Source: Ww85 sp963745765 (GTDB taxonomy: Bacteria > Desulfobacterota > Desulfobulbia > Desulfobulbales > Desulfocapsaceae). From it: DNA of 64,000 nt. The stretch is from NCBI GenBank assembly GCA_963745765.1, contig CAVUYQ010000015.1, positions 124,001 to 188,000 on the forward strand, in the 5' to 3' direction. Position 1 is the first letter of the stretch, and every line of letters starts with the position of its first letter. The notes beneath the pieces are model-generated. The model searched no databases. It was not told where the DNA came from and worked only from the letters and a program-made list of their open reading frames with translations. Shown piece by piece: positions 10,101 through 16,823 of this stretch. A program made the translations under genes and the position numbers.

Positions 10101-12289
10101 CTATAGAGAACTCCAGCATCGGGATCATAGAGGGTAATGGTGGCATTGGCGTAGTCGGTAAAACCGGTCGGCAGTGTGGCTTCCACCACCGTATTCGTTG
10201 CATTGGTGGTGCCACCGTTGAGCACCTTGATCTGATAGGAGGCATTGCCCCCGTTAATGGTATATTTGCTGATCGAATCCATGTCGATCTGCAGCACGGC
10301 GGTCGACACGGTGACATCATCATCGTTTTCAGTATCGGTTGCCGGGGTATGGGAATCGGCGATGATGCCGGTTCCCGAATCGTCATTCAGCCAGTGGCCG
10401 ACAGTACCGGCATCATCGATCTGGCCGGTTTGGTCACTGTCAGCAATAACACTGTTGTCATAGGAGAGCGGAGCTGCGTTAACCGGGATGTTGACGTTAA
10501 AATCTATGGTGATGCTGCCGCCGCTGTTGATTGTCCAGGGCCCCCACTGCAGGATATTAGCCCCATTGACAGGTCCGGACCAGCCTGCCTGCGGGGAAGC
10601 AGAATTTAAGGTTATTGAAACTGAAGCTAAGTCAAAAGTGAAAAGGCCCGGTAAGGCATCGGTTATTTCAACGCCGGTAACCGGACCGTTGCCGAAATTT
10701 TCCATATATATTTTGTAAGTAGCCGTGCCGCCGGCCGAAACCTGAGGAGTGGAGGTACTCTTGTTGATCAGCAATGAACTGATCTGGACATTCTCGTCAG
10801 GTTCAGGGTCTTCTCCGTCAGGGGTGCCAGAATCCTGCGCTACCCGGCCCTTGTCATCGATGGTGGAGGCGCTGCCGTTCCAGGTGAAAGAAGCGTCGGC
10901 ATTGCTGTCGTAGGAGGCGGGGGGCGTGCTGTTTGCCGTATTGACATTGAATTGAACCACGACGTATTCGCCGGCGGCAAGGGACCAACCACCGCCCCAG
11001 AAGCCATCATTGGTGGCAGTACTTGAAGAGATAAGGGTATTCGAGCTGTTATAAAAAGAGATGGTGGCAGGAACGGCGGCTGCATAGCTGAAATCCGAAC
11101 TTGCCAGGGAATCGGTGATGGAGACGTTGGTGGCGGCCAGGTTGGAAATGTTTTTCAGCCGTATTGTATAGGAGGCGGGACTGCCGGCGTTGATCGAGGG
11201 TGTGCTGGTATCCTTGTCGATGGTCAGGGCGGTAACGTAGATCGGCACACTGTCAAAGGGCGAGAATACCTGGGAACCGCCGAGCCGGGTACCGATGGCC
11301 TGAGCCTTGTTGGTGTAGGTGTTAACCGTGACCGTGCCGTCGGTAATCGCCTCAAAGGTGACAATCAGTTTCTGGTTGGCGGCCATATCGAGCCCGTTCA
11401 GGACCGTGTTGTCCCAGGTCACGATCTGCTGGCCATTGGGGTTCAGGACCAGAGTCGGGTTGGCGGCTGAGCCGGTTTTCTGCAGACCGGATGGGAAGGT
11501 AATCTTGGTGCCGTTATTCTTGAAGGTAAAGCCCGGAGGCATGAGATCAACAACCGATATACCGTAAACCGGGTAGTCATAGGTGCTGATCTCCAGGGTA
11601 AATGTCGTTTCACTGCCGCTGATTGGCGGCAGGACCGCCGGGTGTGCTGTTTTTTCGATACCCAGGGTCAGGTCGATCCACTGCTTGGGCATCGGCAGGT
11701 TGGAGGTCCCGAGATCGAGAAAGGGGTTGCCGGTATCGGCAGCATCGGCATCCTGGCCCCAGGCAACAGCCAGCGGCCCGGTGGCGAAGATATGCATGCC
11801 GGTATTGTCGTTGTCCGGATCAAATATTTTTTGCGACTGGAGCCGGTCAAGGGTGTACTGAGCATCTACTACATCATCAGTGGGACTGTAATCGACAAAG
11901 ACCGTCGTATCGTCATATATCGCTGCAACAAAGGCGGGAGAGCCATTGTCTGTCGGCGTCGGATCGGAGGTGCCCGGTGCCCAGCTGAGGAAATATTCAT
12001 CGGTCAGAAAGTTTATCGGTATCAGGCTGAAACCCCAGTCATAGGTGCGCGATTCGGTGTCGGACGAGGCGATGCCCCAGAAGATACTGTCTGAGCGGAC
12101 GTAGGCACCAGAATTCTGCGGCACATAATGGCCGGCTCCGTCGAAATAGGAAAAGGTGGCGTGCCCGGGAATGGAAAAACCGCCGTCACCGCTGGTATCG
12201 GCCCAGTCGATAAGAATTGCAGAGTCGTGGGGGTTATAGAGGTAGATATCAACATCGGCACTGTTCCCCGGGCTGCCTACCGGACACAT
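6935..12289 (-). CDS. Giant secreted protein, DUF11-repeat part
   Basis: A 1784-codon frame that is the bulk of the giant protein. About eight DUF11-like (conserved repeat domain) beta-sandwich units can be read, each opening with a pattern such as LLINKSTSTPQVSAGGTATY, LQVLKSHSGNFTAGGPNSF or LQIIKSHIGSFFKNSNGTF and containing an LP.G(F/L) turn. Composition is rich in Thr, Ser, Asn, Asp and Gly and poor in Cys, typical of secreted surface proteins. The natural reading enters from the N-terminal frame near 12315 (DSLWDNEYMCPVG) and leaves near 7035. Repeats of this type act as stalks or adhesive modules; that role is inference here. Confidence 0.8.
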   Translation of the reverse strand: MCPVGSPGNSADVDIYLYNPHDSAILIDWADTSGDGGFSIPGHATFSYFDGAGHYVPQNSGAYVRSDSIFWGIASSDTESRTYDWGFSLIPINFLTDEYFLSWAPGTSDPTPTDNGSPAFVAAIYDDTTVFVDYSPTDDVVDAQYTLDRLQSQKIFDPDNDNTGMHIFATGPLAVAWGQDADAADTGNPFLDLGTSNLPMPKQWIDLTLGIEKTAHPAVLPPISGSETTFTLEISTYDYPVYGISVVDLMPPGFTFKNNGTKITFPSGLQKTGSAANPTLVLNPNGQQIVTWDNTVLNGLDMAANQKLIVTFEAITDGTVTVNTYTNKAQAIGTRLGGSQVFSPFDSVPIYVTALTIDKDTSTPSINAGSPASYTIRLKNISNLAATNVSITDSLASSDFSYAAAVPATISFYNSSNTLISSSTATNDGFWGGGWSLAAGEYVVVQFNVNTANSTPPASYDSNADASFTWNGSASTIDDKGRVAQDSGTPDGEDPEPDENVQISSLLINKSTSTPQVSAGGTATYKIYMENFGNGPVTGVEITDALPGLFTFDLASVSITLNSASPQAGWSGPVNGANILQWGPWTINSGGSITIDFNVNIPVNAAPLSYDNSVIADSDQTGQIDDAGTVGHWLNDDSGTGIIADSHTPATDTENDDDVTVSTAVLQIDMDSISKYTINGGNASYQIKVLNGGTTNATNTVVEATLPTGFTDYANATITLYDPDAGVLYSTTAAREGSSTAANPVWNIPWDIGPSQYVIVTFDTAVNTGFIGIVQSDAEADSDQTTVPITDIGSIGYDNNTIPLADPEPDENVEVLTIPSCDLQVLKSHSGNFTAGGPNSFTIDVTNNGPSVETARISISDTLPVGLVFASYSGGNWNCSTAGQSVTCTNDDNIPVNASLTPLTINVTVNTATAPLSVDNSATVSSPTNDHIPGNNTSTDTVTILMPDLDGSTKSVLDINGGDAKSGDLLRYTIRLVEGSGLAATGVQVTDNIPNYVTGFTAAGVVVKDSSGTVLTEPANYDNSNSTDTGGVNGTGFLDIRGLTIPANDYLTITFEVTVAAGTAQGSAIANTANITNPDGPNESPAAPTLIVEASLITASGIKPLYLYGDQTLSRVPAPATQSYVSVAHDATKAWTLTPAIADQLIISNTNGTIPVILNISNGDGSPNRHDMRVSLGYGGSPDNIGTVTLNNHTFQANQVIETLTFNVPIAANHSIATGTPITMSFWGKDDNRRDSDAIWVYPIATVGGLETASRVNLKANTVINVDSVTFYDGAYPGGAALTNLVPGATVYVRAVVSDPFGFADINSARVSIVDPDGSLYVNNVLMQEIASAGATKTYQHSFSVPAAGPVGYWTASVTAKEGTENTVSHTGVGTFQVTPVSGADLQIIKSHIGSFFKNSNGTFTLNVTNFGPEVQTAPIVVHDTIPSGLSYVSSSGSGWTVNTSALPNVVWTYPASAGAPIAAGSSLPPISLTVKVEQAATATIENTATVDPGVGPENNPTNNSSTDTVYIIIQDVVKTVDAASPYYAADSAGDIVTYTMTVSNNGSGPINNVVVSDPLPLGTTYVANSTTVSALASVIRVTEYYVSNLAPGFTGLSYNLMLNQDLAANYFVIVQGSDGDSATRTPDENYVSLAGDPAGTGDLAVSGATDVLSFTRNGNDSGWRGVITVVESLRDNSGSGFLLRDVARVAHNNASTTDTGTDTFTNGWTDMNQVMLLGGFNGAGCDTTATSSNDHNSCHARIWPSGTAQIKWSRNAGNNPANRHQYGYGHRMGLQLDRPAGSR

Positions 12290-13128
12290 ATATTCGTTGT
12301 CCCAGAGGGAGTCGGGAACTGCATTGATTCCTGTGCCTCATAGGCATTGAAATCGCCGTTATCACGGCCGACGATAAAATGGACCTGGACCGGTTGCTGT
12401 CCTGTTACCTTGGTTCTGGCATTGGCGTTGTAGAGCTGGGTATATCCGCCCTTGTCCAGAGTTACCACCACGTCTACTCCCGGGGTGGTGGGATCGTCGA
12501 TCTGCACGGTATTGTTGTCGTTCACCGACTGGACAAGGACATAGGTCCTGCTGAAGTCCTCATAGTCGGTAAGGTTATTGCCTACGGGAATGGTGTAGTC
12601 AGTCAAAAAGGGTTTTACCGGCAGAAGTTCCCAGGCAACGGCCAGCACGGGGCCGGAACTCTCCGGCCAGCTGGAGCGTGATACGGTAATCGAGGTGCCG
12701 GCGGAATAGAGACGGTCTCCTCCGTCAAAGAAGGTGGCTGTTCCGCGGGGCGCGCAGGGAATGTTCTCGCCGATCAGCGACAGGACCTCGCCCTTTTGCA
12801 GCACGTACTTTACATCATAGGTGTCGTCGGGGTGATCCTGGTCAAACTCATAGCCGTCTTCCCAGTGATCGTAATAGACGGTGGTATTATCTTCCGAGGC
12901 GGTAATGGAGATGACCGAGTGCATACCCGGACCCGGGTCTAATGCGGCAGACTGGTAGTCACGCTGGTAGATACCGAGTGAATTGAATATACCGTACATC
13001 TGGTCTTCGTGGCCGGGGATGTAATATTCTGAATAACCGCCGTAAATTGCCGCCCGGACCGGCAGGGCCGTTGCCATTGTCAGCATAAAGATGACAGCAA
13101 AGAGGCCGCTCGTATACCTTCGTTTCAT
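12277..13128 (-). CDS. Giant secreted protein, N-terminal part with signal peptide
   Basis: The natural start is ATG at 13128 (MKRRYTSGLFAVIFMLTMAT), giving a classical signal peptide that probably ends after LPVRA near residue 26. The mature region begins AIYGGYSEYYIPGHEDQMYG and contains a module with ITASEDNTTVYYDHWEDGYE, often found at the front of DUF11-repeat proteins. The frame stops at 12277 with NICVR, but one extra C at the GGG/CCC run 12314-12316 would continue it into QFPDSLWDNEYMCPVG, the next segment. Transcription diverges from the RiPP cluster beginning at 13563. Confidence 0.82.
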   Translation of the reverse strand: MKRRYTSGLFAVIFMLTMATALPVRAAIYGGYSEYYIPGHEDQMYGIFNSLGIYQRDYQSAALDPGPGMHSVISITASEDNTTVYYDHWEDGYEFDQDHPDDTYDVKYVLQKGEVLSLIGENIPCAPRGTATFFDGGDRLYSAGTSITVSRSSWPESSGPVLAVAWELLPVKPFLTDYTIPVGNNLTDYEDFSRTYVLVQSVNDNNTVQIDDPTTPGVDVVVTLDKGGYTQLYNANARTKVTGQQPVQVHFIVGRDNGDFNAYEAQESMQFPTPSGTTNICVR

Positions 13129-13562
13129 GTTATTTTTCTCACAAAAGAGACCTGATCTCTTTTCTGGCGCCTGATCTCCCATAATTTTCTGTCTCTTCGC
13201 TTGTTGGCGTAAAATTTTGTTCGGCAGGTTCCTGCTCCTTCGATTATATAAGCAAACAGACACGAATACAATCCGGTGTAGTGAAAAAAACGAGTGATCT
13301 TATACTATTTATCTTTGTAATTACAAGGAAAATGAATTACCGGGCTGAGAGGACTTCTGGAAGTTGATAAGAATTTTTATCATAAACAGCAGGTTATCCA
13401 TAGGCTGGAAAAATCAGGTTACCAAATGGTAATCTGATCCGGTTCCGCAGGTGAAAAGAAAATAGTCTGAATCGCCTGATTTACATTGGAGGAACGTGAA
13501 GGTGAAGTGTATTAGTGGTTGAAAAGGCGTTGGGTAATGCGGTACAAACAGGTGAAGAGTAG
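13129..13562. promoter_or_regulatory. Divergent intergenic region with two palindromes
   Basis: This 434-bp stretch separates the giant secreted-protein gene (minus) from the RiPP cluster (plus) and must hold both promoters. Two inverted repeats stand out: TGATAA-6-TTATCA at 13365-13382, and 11-base arms ATCAGGTTACC/GGTAATCTGAT (one mismatch, 4-base spacer) at 13413-13438. Neither is followed by a T-run, so they look more like protein-binding sites than terminators. No convincing -35/-10 pair or coding sequence was found. Confidence 0.4.
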
Positions 13563-13991
13563 GTGTCTGAAACAATGAAAGAGGCTGTGAGCGTGACGAA
13601 TCAGGATAAAATATTCCAAAAGAGTGCAAATATTGTTCGACGGAACATCGCCGATGAAATCATCCTCGTGCCGATACGCGGCAACATGGCAGATATGAAG
13701 AAAATCTTTTCCCTCGATCCGGTGGCTGATTTTATCTGGATGCAGCTGGACGGGACCAGGACCTGCCGCGACATTCACACGGCCCTGCTGGCAAGCTTTG
13801 TGGTCGAGGCTGACCAGGCGGCGAAGGATCTTGACGGTTTCATCGATGAACTGCTGCAGGCAGACCTGATCCGCGAGAGCATAATGGCGGATTGCGCGCA
13901 AACACCCGTTCTTGATAACAAGACTTATCATGAAATGATAAGTCGTAAGATGGAAGAACGGAGGATTCCGTTTTCCGGGGTATTGCCCTGA
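13563..13991 (+). CDS. PqqD-family peptide-recognition protein
   Basis: The first about 105 residues match the PqqD pattern: NIVRRNIADEIILVPIRG, MKKIFSLDPVADFIWMQLDG, then TCRDIHTALLASF and a final helix LDGFIDELLQADLI. PqqD-like proteins bind the leader of a ribosomally made peptide and present it to a radical SAM enzyme, which fits the gene that follows. GTG at 13563 has GAAGAG upstream; ATG 13575 is an alternative. After residue 108 the frame runs into what looks like the radical SAM N-terminus (TYHEMISRKMEERRIPFSG) and then stops. This is either a natural PqqD-radical SAM fusion or the effect of a missing stop or frame error. Confidence 0.78.
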   Translation: MSETMKEAVSVTNQDKIFQKSANIVRRNIADEIILVPIRGNMADMKKIFSLDPVADFIWMQLDGTRTCRDIHTALLASFVVEADQAAKDLDGFIDELLQADLIRESIMADCAQTPVLDNKTYHEMISRKMEERRIPFSGVLP

Positions 13992-14974
13992 CCAACCGCT
14001 GCAACCTGCGCTGTGTGCATTGTTATCTGGGCCGACCACTGACCAGGCCGGAGAATTGAGTACGGAGAAATGGTTGTCTGTCATTGATGAGATCACCGAG
14101 GCCGGCTGTCTGGATCTGCTGATAACCGGTGGTGAGCCTCTTCTGCGACCGGATTTCGCCGACATCTACCGTCATGCCAAATATTCCGGGCTCCTGACGA
14201 CCGTCTTCACCAACGGGACCCTGATCAGCCCCGGCATAATAGAGCTGTTTCTTGATTTGCCCCCAAGTGAAGTTGAAATAAGCCCTCTACGGCACGACCG
14301 AGGAAACATATCGGAAAATTACCGGTCGCACAGGGGTTTTCAACAAGGTCCGGCAGGGTAATCAGCGTCTGCATGCAGCTGGAATACATTTCAATCTGAA
14401 GACCGTGCTGATGACAGATAACCTGCATGAATTCAATGATATAAAAGATTTTGCGGCACGCTGCGGGGTCGGATTCAGATTCGATGCGGCCATCTTTGCC
14501 TGTCTTGATGGCAATAAAAAACCGCTGGCCCAGCGGGTTGCCCCGGAGCCGGCTGTTGATCTCGAACTGGAAGATCCCGAAACGGTCGCGTCGTGGTGTT
14601 CATTGCTGGAAAAGCAACAGCGCGATATACCTTCCGACAAATTGACAAATGTGGCACCGGCTTGACATCGTTTCATGTGGATGTGCTCGGAAATCTGTAG
14701 CCCTGTGTGCTGGTGGACCGGATTACCTTCAGTCTGCTTGACGGGCCCTTTCAAAAGGGCTGGGATGAGGTGATTCCCCGGATTGGCGAAATTCGGATTG
14801 ACAAAACAGTGGAATGCGCACAATGTGAAAAACAGGTCTCGTGCGGCTTGTGTCCTGCTTTTTTCAGGCTGGAGAGCGGAGCTGAGGAGATTAAATCTGA
14901 TTACCTCTGCCGCATGGGCCATCATCGATCAAAGAGAATCTGGCGTTACAGAACAGGGGAGGGAGCGGTGTCTG
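13950..14974 (+). CDS. Radical SAM/SPASM peptide maturase (frame broken)
   Basis: Joining frames gives a complete radical SAM/SPASM protein of about 340 residues. The cluster motif is in ALTNRCNLRCVHCYLG (CxxxCxxC), followed by LLITGGEPLLRPDF, TTVFTNGTLI, EVEISLYGTTEETYRKITG and a SPASM end with CGTGLTSFHVDVLGN, CAQCEKQVSCGLCPAF and YLC. Such enzymes use SAM and auxiliary iron-sulphur clusters to crosslink or modify peptides; the PqqD gene before and precursor genes after support that. One-base changes at GGGG 13977-13980, GGG 14029-14031, CCC 14283-14285 and AAA 14647-14649 restore the frame. A TAG at 14698-14700 replaces the expected Gln of GNLQPC. The exact start and end are uncertain; one frame stops at 14972-14974, overlapping the precursor start. 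Confidence 0.78.
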
Positions 14975-15262
14975 AGATTTCGAAAAAGCAGCCGGATAAA
15001 AAAAGTATACCGTAAGCCAATGCTTAGAACCATTGAACTGGTGGCTGATGAGGTACTGGCGGTCGGCTGCAAGGCGAACCATACGCCGAACGTCGGTAAT
15101 AAAAAACATTGCCACGCACCATCCTCCTGCTTTAAAAAAGGATCGTAAGCCTTTCCGGGCGGCATCTGTTCTGCCGGCATTCTGCAAACCGGTCTTTTTT
15201 TTCAACCCTGGTGCATGCCTATCCTGATGCTCACCTTTTTCAACATCACCATAGCCGGTACT
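14773..15262 (+). repeat. Tandem duplication, copy 1 (SPASM tail + precursor + kinase start)
   Basis: This segment is repeated about 510 bp downstream (15285-15771). It includes the last part of the radical SAM gene, a precursor gene with its GGGGAGGGAG ribosome site, the spacer, and the opening codons of the kinase gene (MLTFFNITIAGT). Conservation is highest in the precursor and its downstream spacer. Copy 1 keeps the functional SPASM tail. Confidence 0.8.
14968..15148 (+). CDS. RiPP precursor peptide, copy 1
   Basis: A GTG start (14968) follows GGGGAGGGAG. With six instead of seven A in the run 14998-15004 the product is 59 residues: leader MSEISKKQPDKK, then VYRKPMLRTIELVADEVLAV, then a core starting GCKANHTPNVGN and ending HCHAPSSCFKKGS. 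The pattern KP.LRTIEL..DEVLAVGCK is like the leader/core boundary of other short Cys-containing precursors found next to PqqD and radical SAM genes. Three Cys in the core (GCK, KHC, SCF) are conserved with copy 2 and are candidate modification sites. As sequenced, the frame breaks at the A-run. It sits between the maturase and the kinase-like gene. Confidence 0.72.
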
Positions 15263-15284
15263 ATCGTAAATGTTTTCTGTGTGC

Positions 15285-15771
15285 TTTCCCGGATTCACCA
15301 GATTCAGGTTGACAAAAAAGTGGCATGTACGCAATATGAGATTTCCGGTGTTGTGCGGGTAGTATCCTGCTTTTTTCAGCCTGGAAAACGAGGCGTAGGA
15401 AGTAAAATCAGATTACCTTCTTGGTCATGGGCCAAGTCTATCAAAGATCATTCTGGTATTATAGGACAGGGGAGGGAACGGTGTCTGAGCAAAGCAAGCA
15501 GCAGGATAAAAAGTATACCGGAAACCATCATTACGGACCATTGAACTGGTTGCTGACGAGGTGCTGGCGGTTGGCTGCAAGGCGAACCATACGCCGAACG
15601 TCGGCAATACAAAGCATTGCCATGCACCGACCTCCTGCTTTACCAGAGGATCGTAAGTCTTTCCAGACAGCACCTGTTCTGCTGCCAATCCGCAAACCGG
15701 TCTTTTTCTTCAACCCCGGTGCATTCCTATCCTGATGATCACCTTTTTCACCATCACCATAGCCGGTACTG
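15285..15771 (+). repeat. Tandem duplication, copy 2
   Basis: Second copy of the unit at 14773-15262. Its SPASM-derived part (15285-15470) is decayed: only scattered matches such as RIHQIQVDKKVACTQ remain and several Cys are lost, as expected if only the precursor portion is under selection. The precursor (15481-15656), spacer and kinase start are well kept. The junction between copies lies within about 15262-15285. Confidence 0.78.
15481..15656 (+). CDS. RiPP precursor peptide, copy 2
   Basis: Same design as the first precursor: GGGGAGGGAACG then GTG at 15481. With six instead of five A in the run 15508-15512 it encodes 58 residues: MSEQSKQQDKK, VYRKPSLRTIELVADEVLAV, then GCKANHTPNVGN and HCHAPTSCFTRGS. 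From the A-run to the stop only a few residues differ from copy 1 (M/S, K/T, S/T, K/T, K/R), and all three Cys, both His of the HCH motif and the whole KANHTPNVGN stretch are unchanged. That pattern is what purifying selection on a modified core would give. The kinase-like gene begins 78 bp after the stop. Confidence 0.72.
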
Positions 15772-16641
15772 CCATAACGGTTTCCAGTACCGATGAGCAC
15801 CTTACGGTGCTGCCGCCGGCGAGGCCGGCCTACCGGCAGTTCATAGCGGAAGTACCGGTTAAAAAACCTGCTATTGAAGTCATTGTCTCAGCCGCACCGG
15901 TACCGCTTTCCCTGTTCCAGGACAATCGCATCATCTTTGATGGTGGCGGGGTCTGGAGCCTCTTTCACTGCGGGGATGATTATCTCCTGACCCACAATCC
16001 CTTTGTCGGCCGGCCGCCCCTGTGGACCATCCATTGCGACCGTCATTTTACCAGACTCACGGCATATTGCGATCAGTGGCTGATACAGGAAACTGATGGT
16101 CAAAAAACGGTGCCGGGCCCGATCGTCTATCCCCTGGACCAGATTATCCTGCTCCATCATTTTTCCCGTAAAGAGGGCCTTATCGTGCATTCTACCGGGC
16201 TCGAATATGGGGGGTACAGTTCAATCTATTCCCGGAAGATCGGGGGCCGGTAAAAGCTCGCTTGCCAAAATTCTGCTTGGAGCAGACGGGGTAGCGCTGC
16301 TCAGCGATGATCGCGTCGTGGTACGAAAAAAGCATGACTCTTTTGTCGCTCACGGTACTCCGTGGCCCGGTGAGGCGCAGATTGCGTTAAATCGCCAGTC
16401 GCCACTGAAGAGTATTATCTTTCTTTCCAAGGCACCGACCAACAGGCTTGTTCCGCTTAACCCGCAGCAGGCCCTGACCCGCCTCTTTCCCGTTGCCTCC
16501 ATTCCCTGGTATGACGAAGATAGTGTCAGCGGAGTGCTGGATTTCTGCGGAGACCTGCTGGAAACAGTTCCAGCCTATGAATTCCAGTTCACCCTTGATA
16601 AAGATGTATTCGCTGTCCTGAGCAAAGAGCTCCTGGTCTGA
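15735..16641 (+). CDS. HPr kinase-like P-loop protein of the RiPP cluster (one frame break)
   Basis: Two frames join at the G-run 16209-16214 (five G instead of six) into a protein of about 300 residues. The first half has LFQDNRIIFDGGGVWSLFHC and LDQIILLHHFSRKEGLIVHS; the second begins with a Walker A motif GRSGAGKSS, followed by LLSDDRVVV and GTPWPGEAQIALN. This resembles HprK-related proteins that occur in several RiPP clusters (for example the ScmC-type proteins of SynChlorMet cassettes). Some such homologues phosphorylate a precursor peptide; whether this one does is inference. The start is uncertain: ATG 15735 has no clear ribosome site and the first residues are encoded in the duplicated unit. 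Confidence 0.65.
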
Positions 16642-16741
16642 TTTTCCATCTTTTCTCTGCATGATAGTATAACGTGCACCTTTGCCTATGGAGATGATAG
16701 CGGGAAATTACAACAGATGCAGGAATGGAAGGACTGAAACA

Positions 16742-16780
16742 CCAGTCATTAGCGGAGACACTGTCTCCGCTAATGACTGG
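16742..16780. repeat. 39-bp perfect palindrome
   Basis: Two 19-base arms (16742-16760 starting CCAGTCATTAGCGG, and 16762-16780) are exact reverse complements around a single C. It lies between the convergent kinase-like gene and clpA, about 44 bp from the clpA stop. Neither side has a T-run, so it is not a standard intrinsic terminator; it could still stop transcription in both directions or bind a protein. The 182 bp around it (16642-16823) hold no gene. Confidence 0.85.
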
Positions 16781-16823
16781 TGCAATGATAGACCGGTGCC
16801 GAGCGCGATCGGTTATGAATGGA

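Noticed and set aside
12277..12330. Programmed frameshift in the giant protein
   Set aside because: Five breaks in both directions at ordinary short homopolymers, without slippery site plus downstream structure, fit indels better.
14698..14700. Pyrrolysine insertion at TAG
   Set aside because: The aligned residue is Gln, there are no pyl genes in the window, and other genes show only ordinary use of stops.
16742..16780. Palindrome as intrinsic terminator
   Set aside because: No T-run follows on either strand; reported as palindrome instead.
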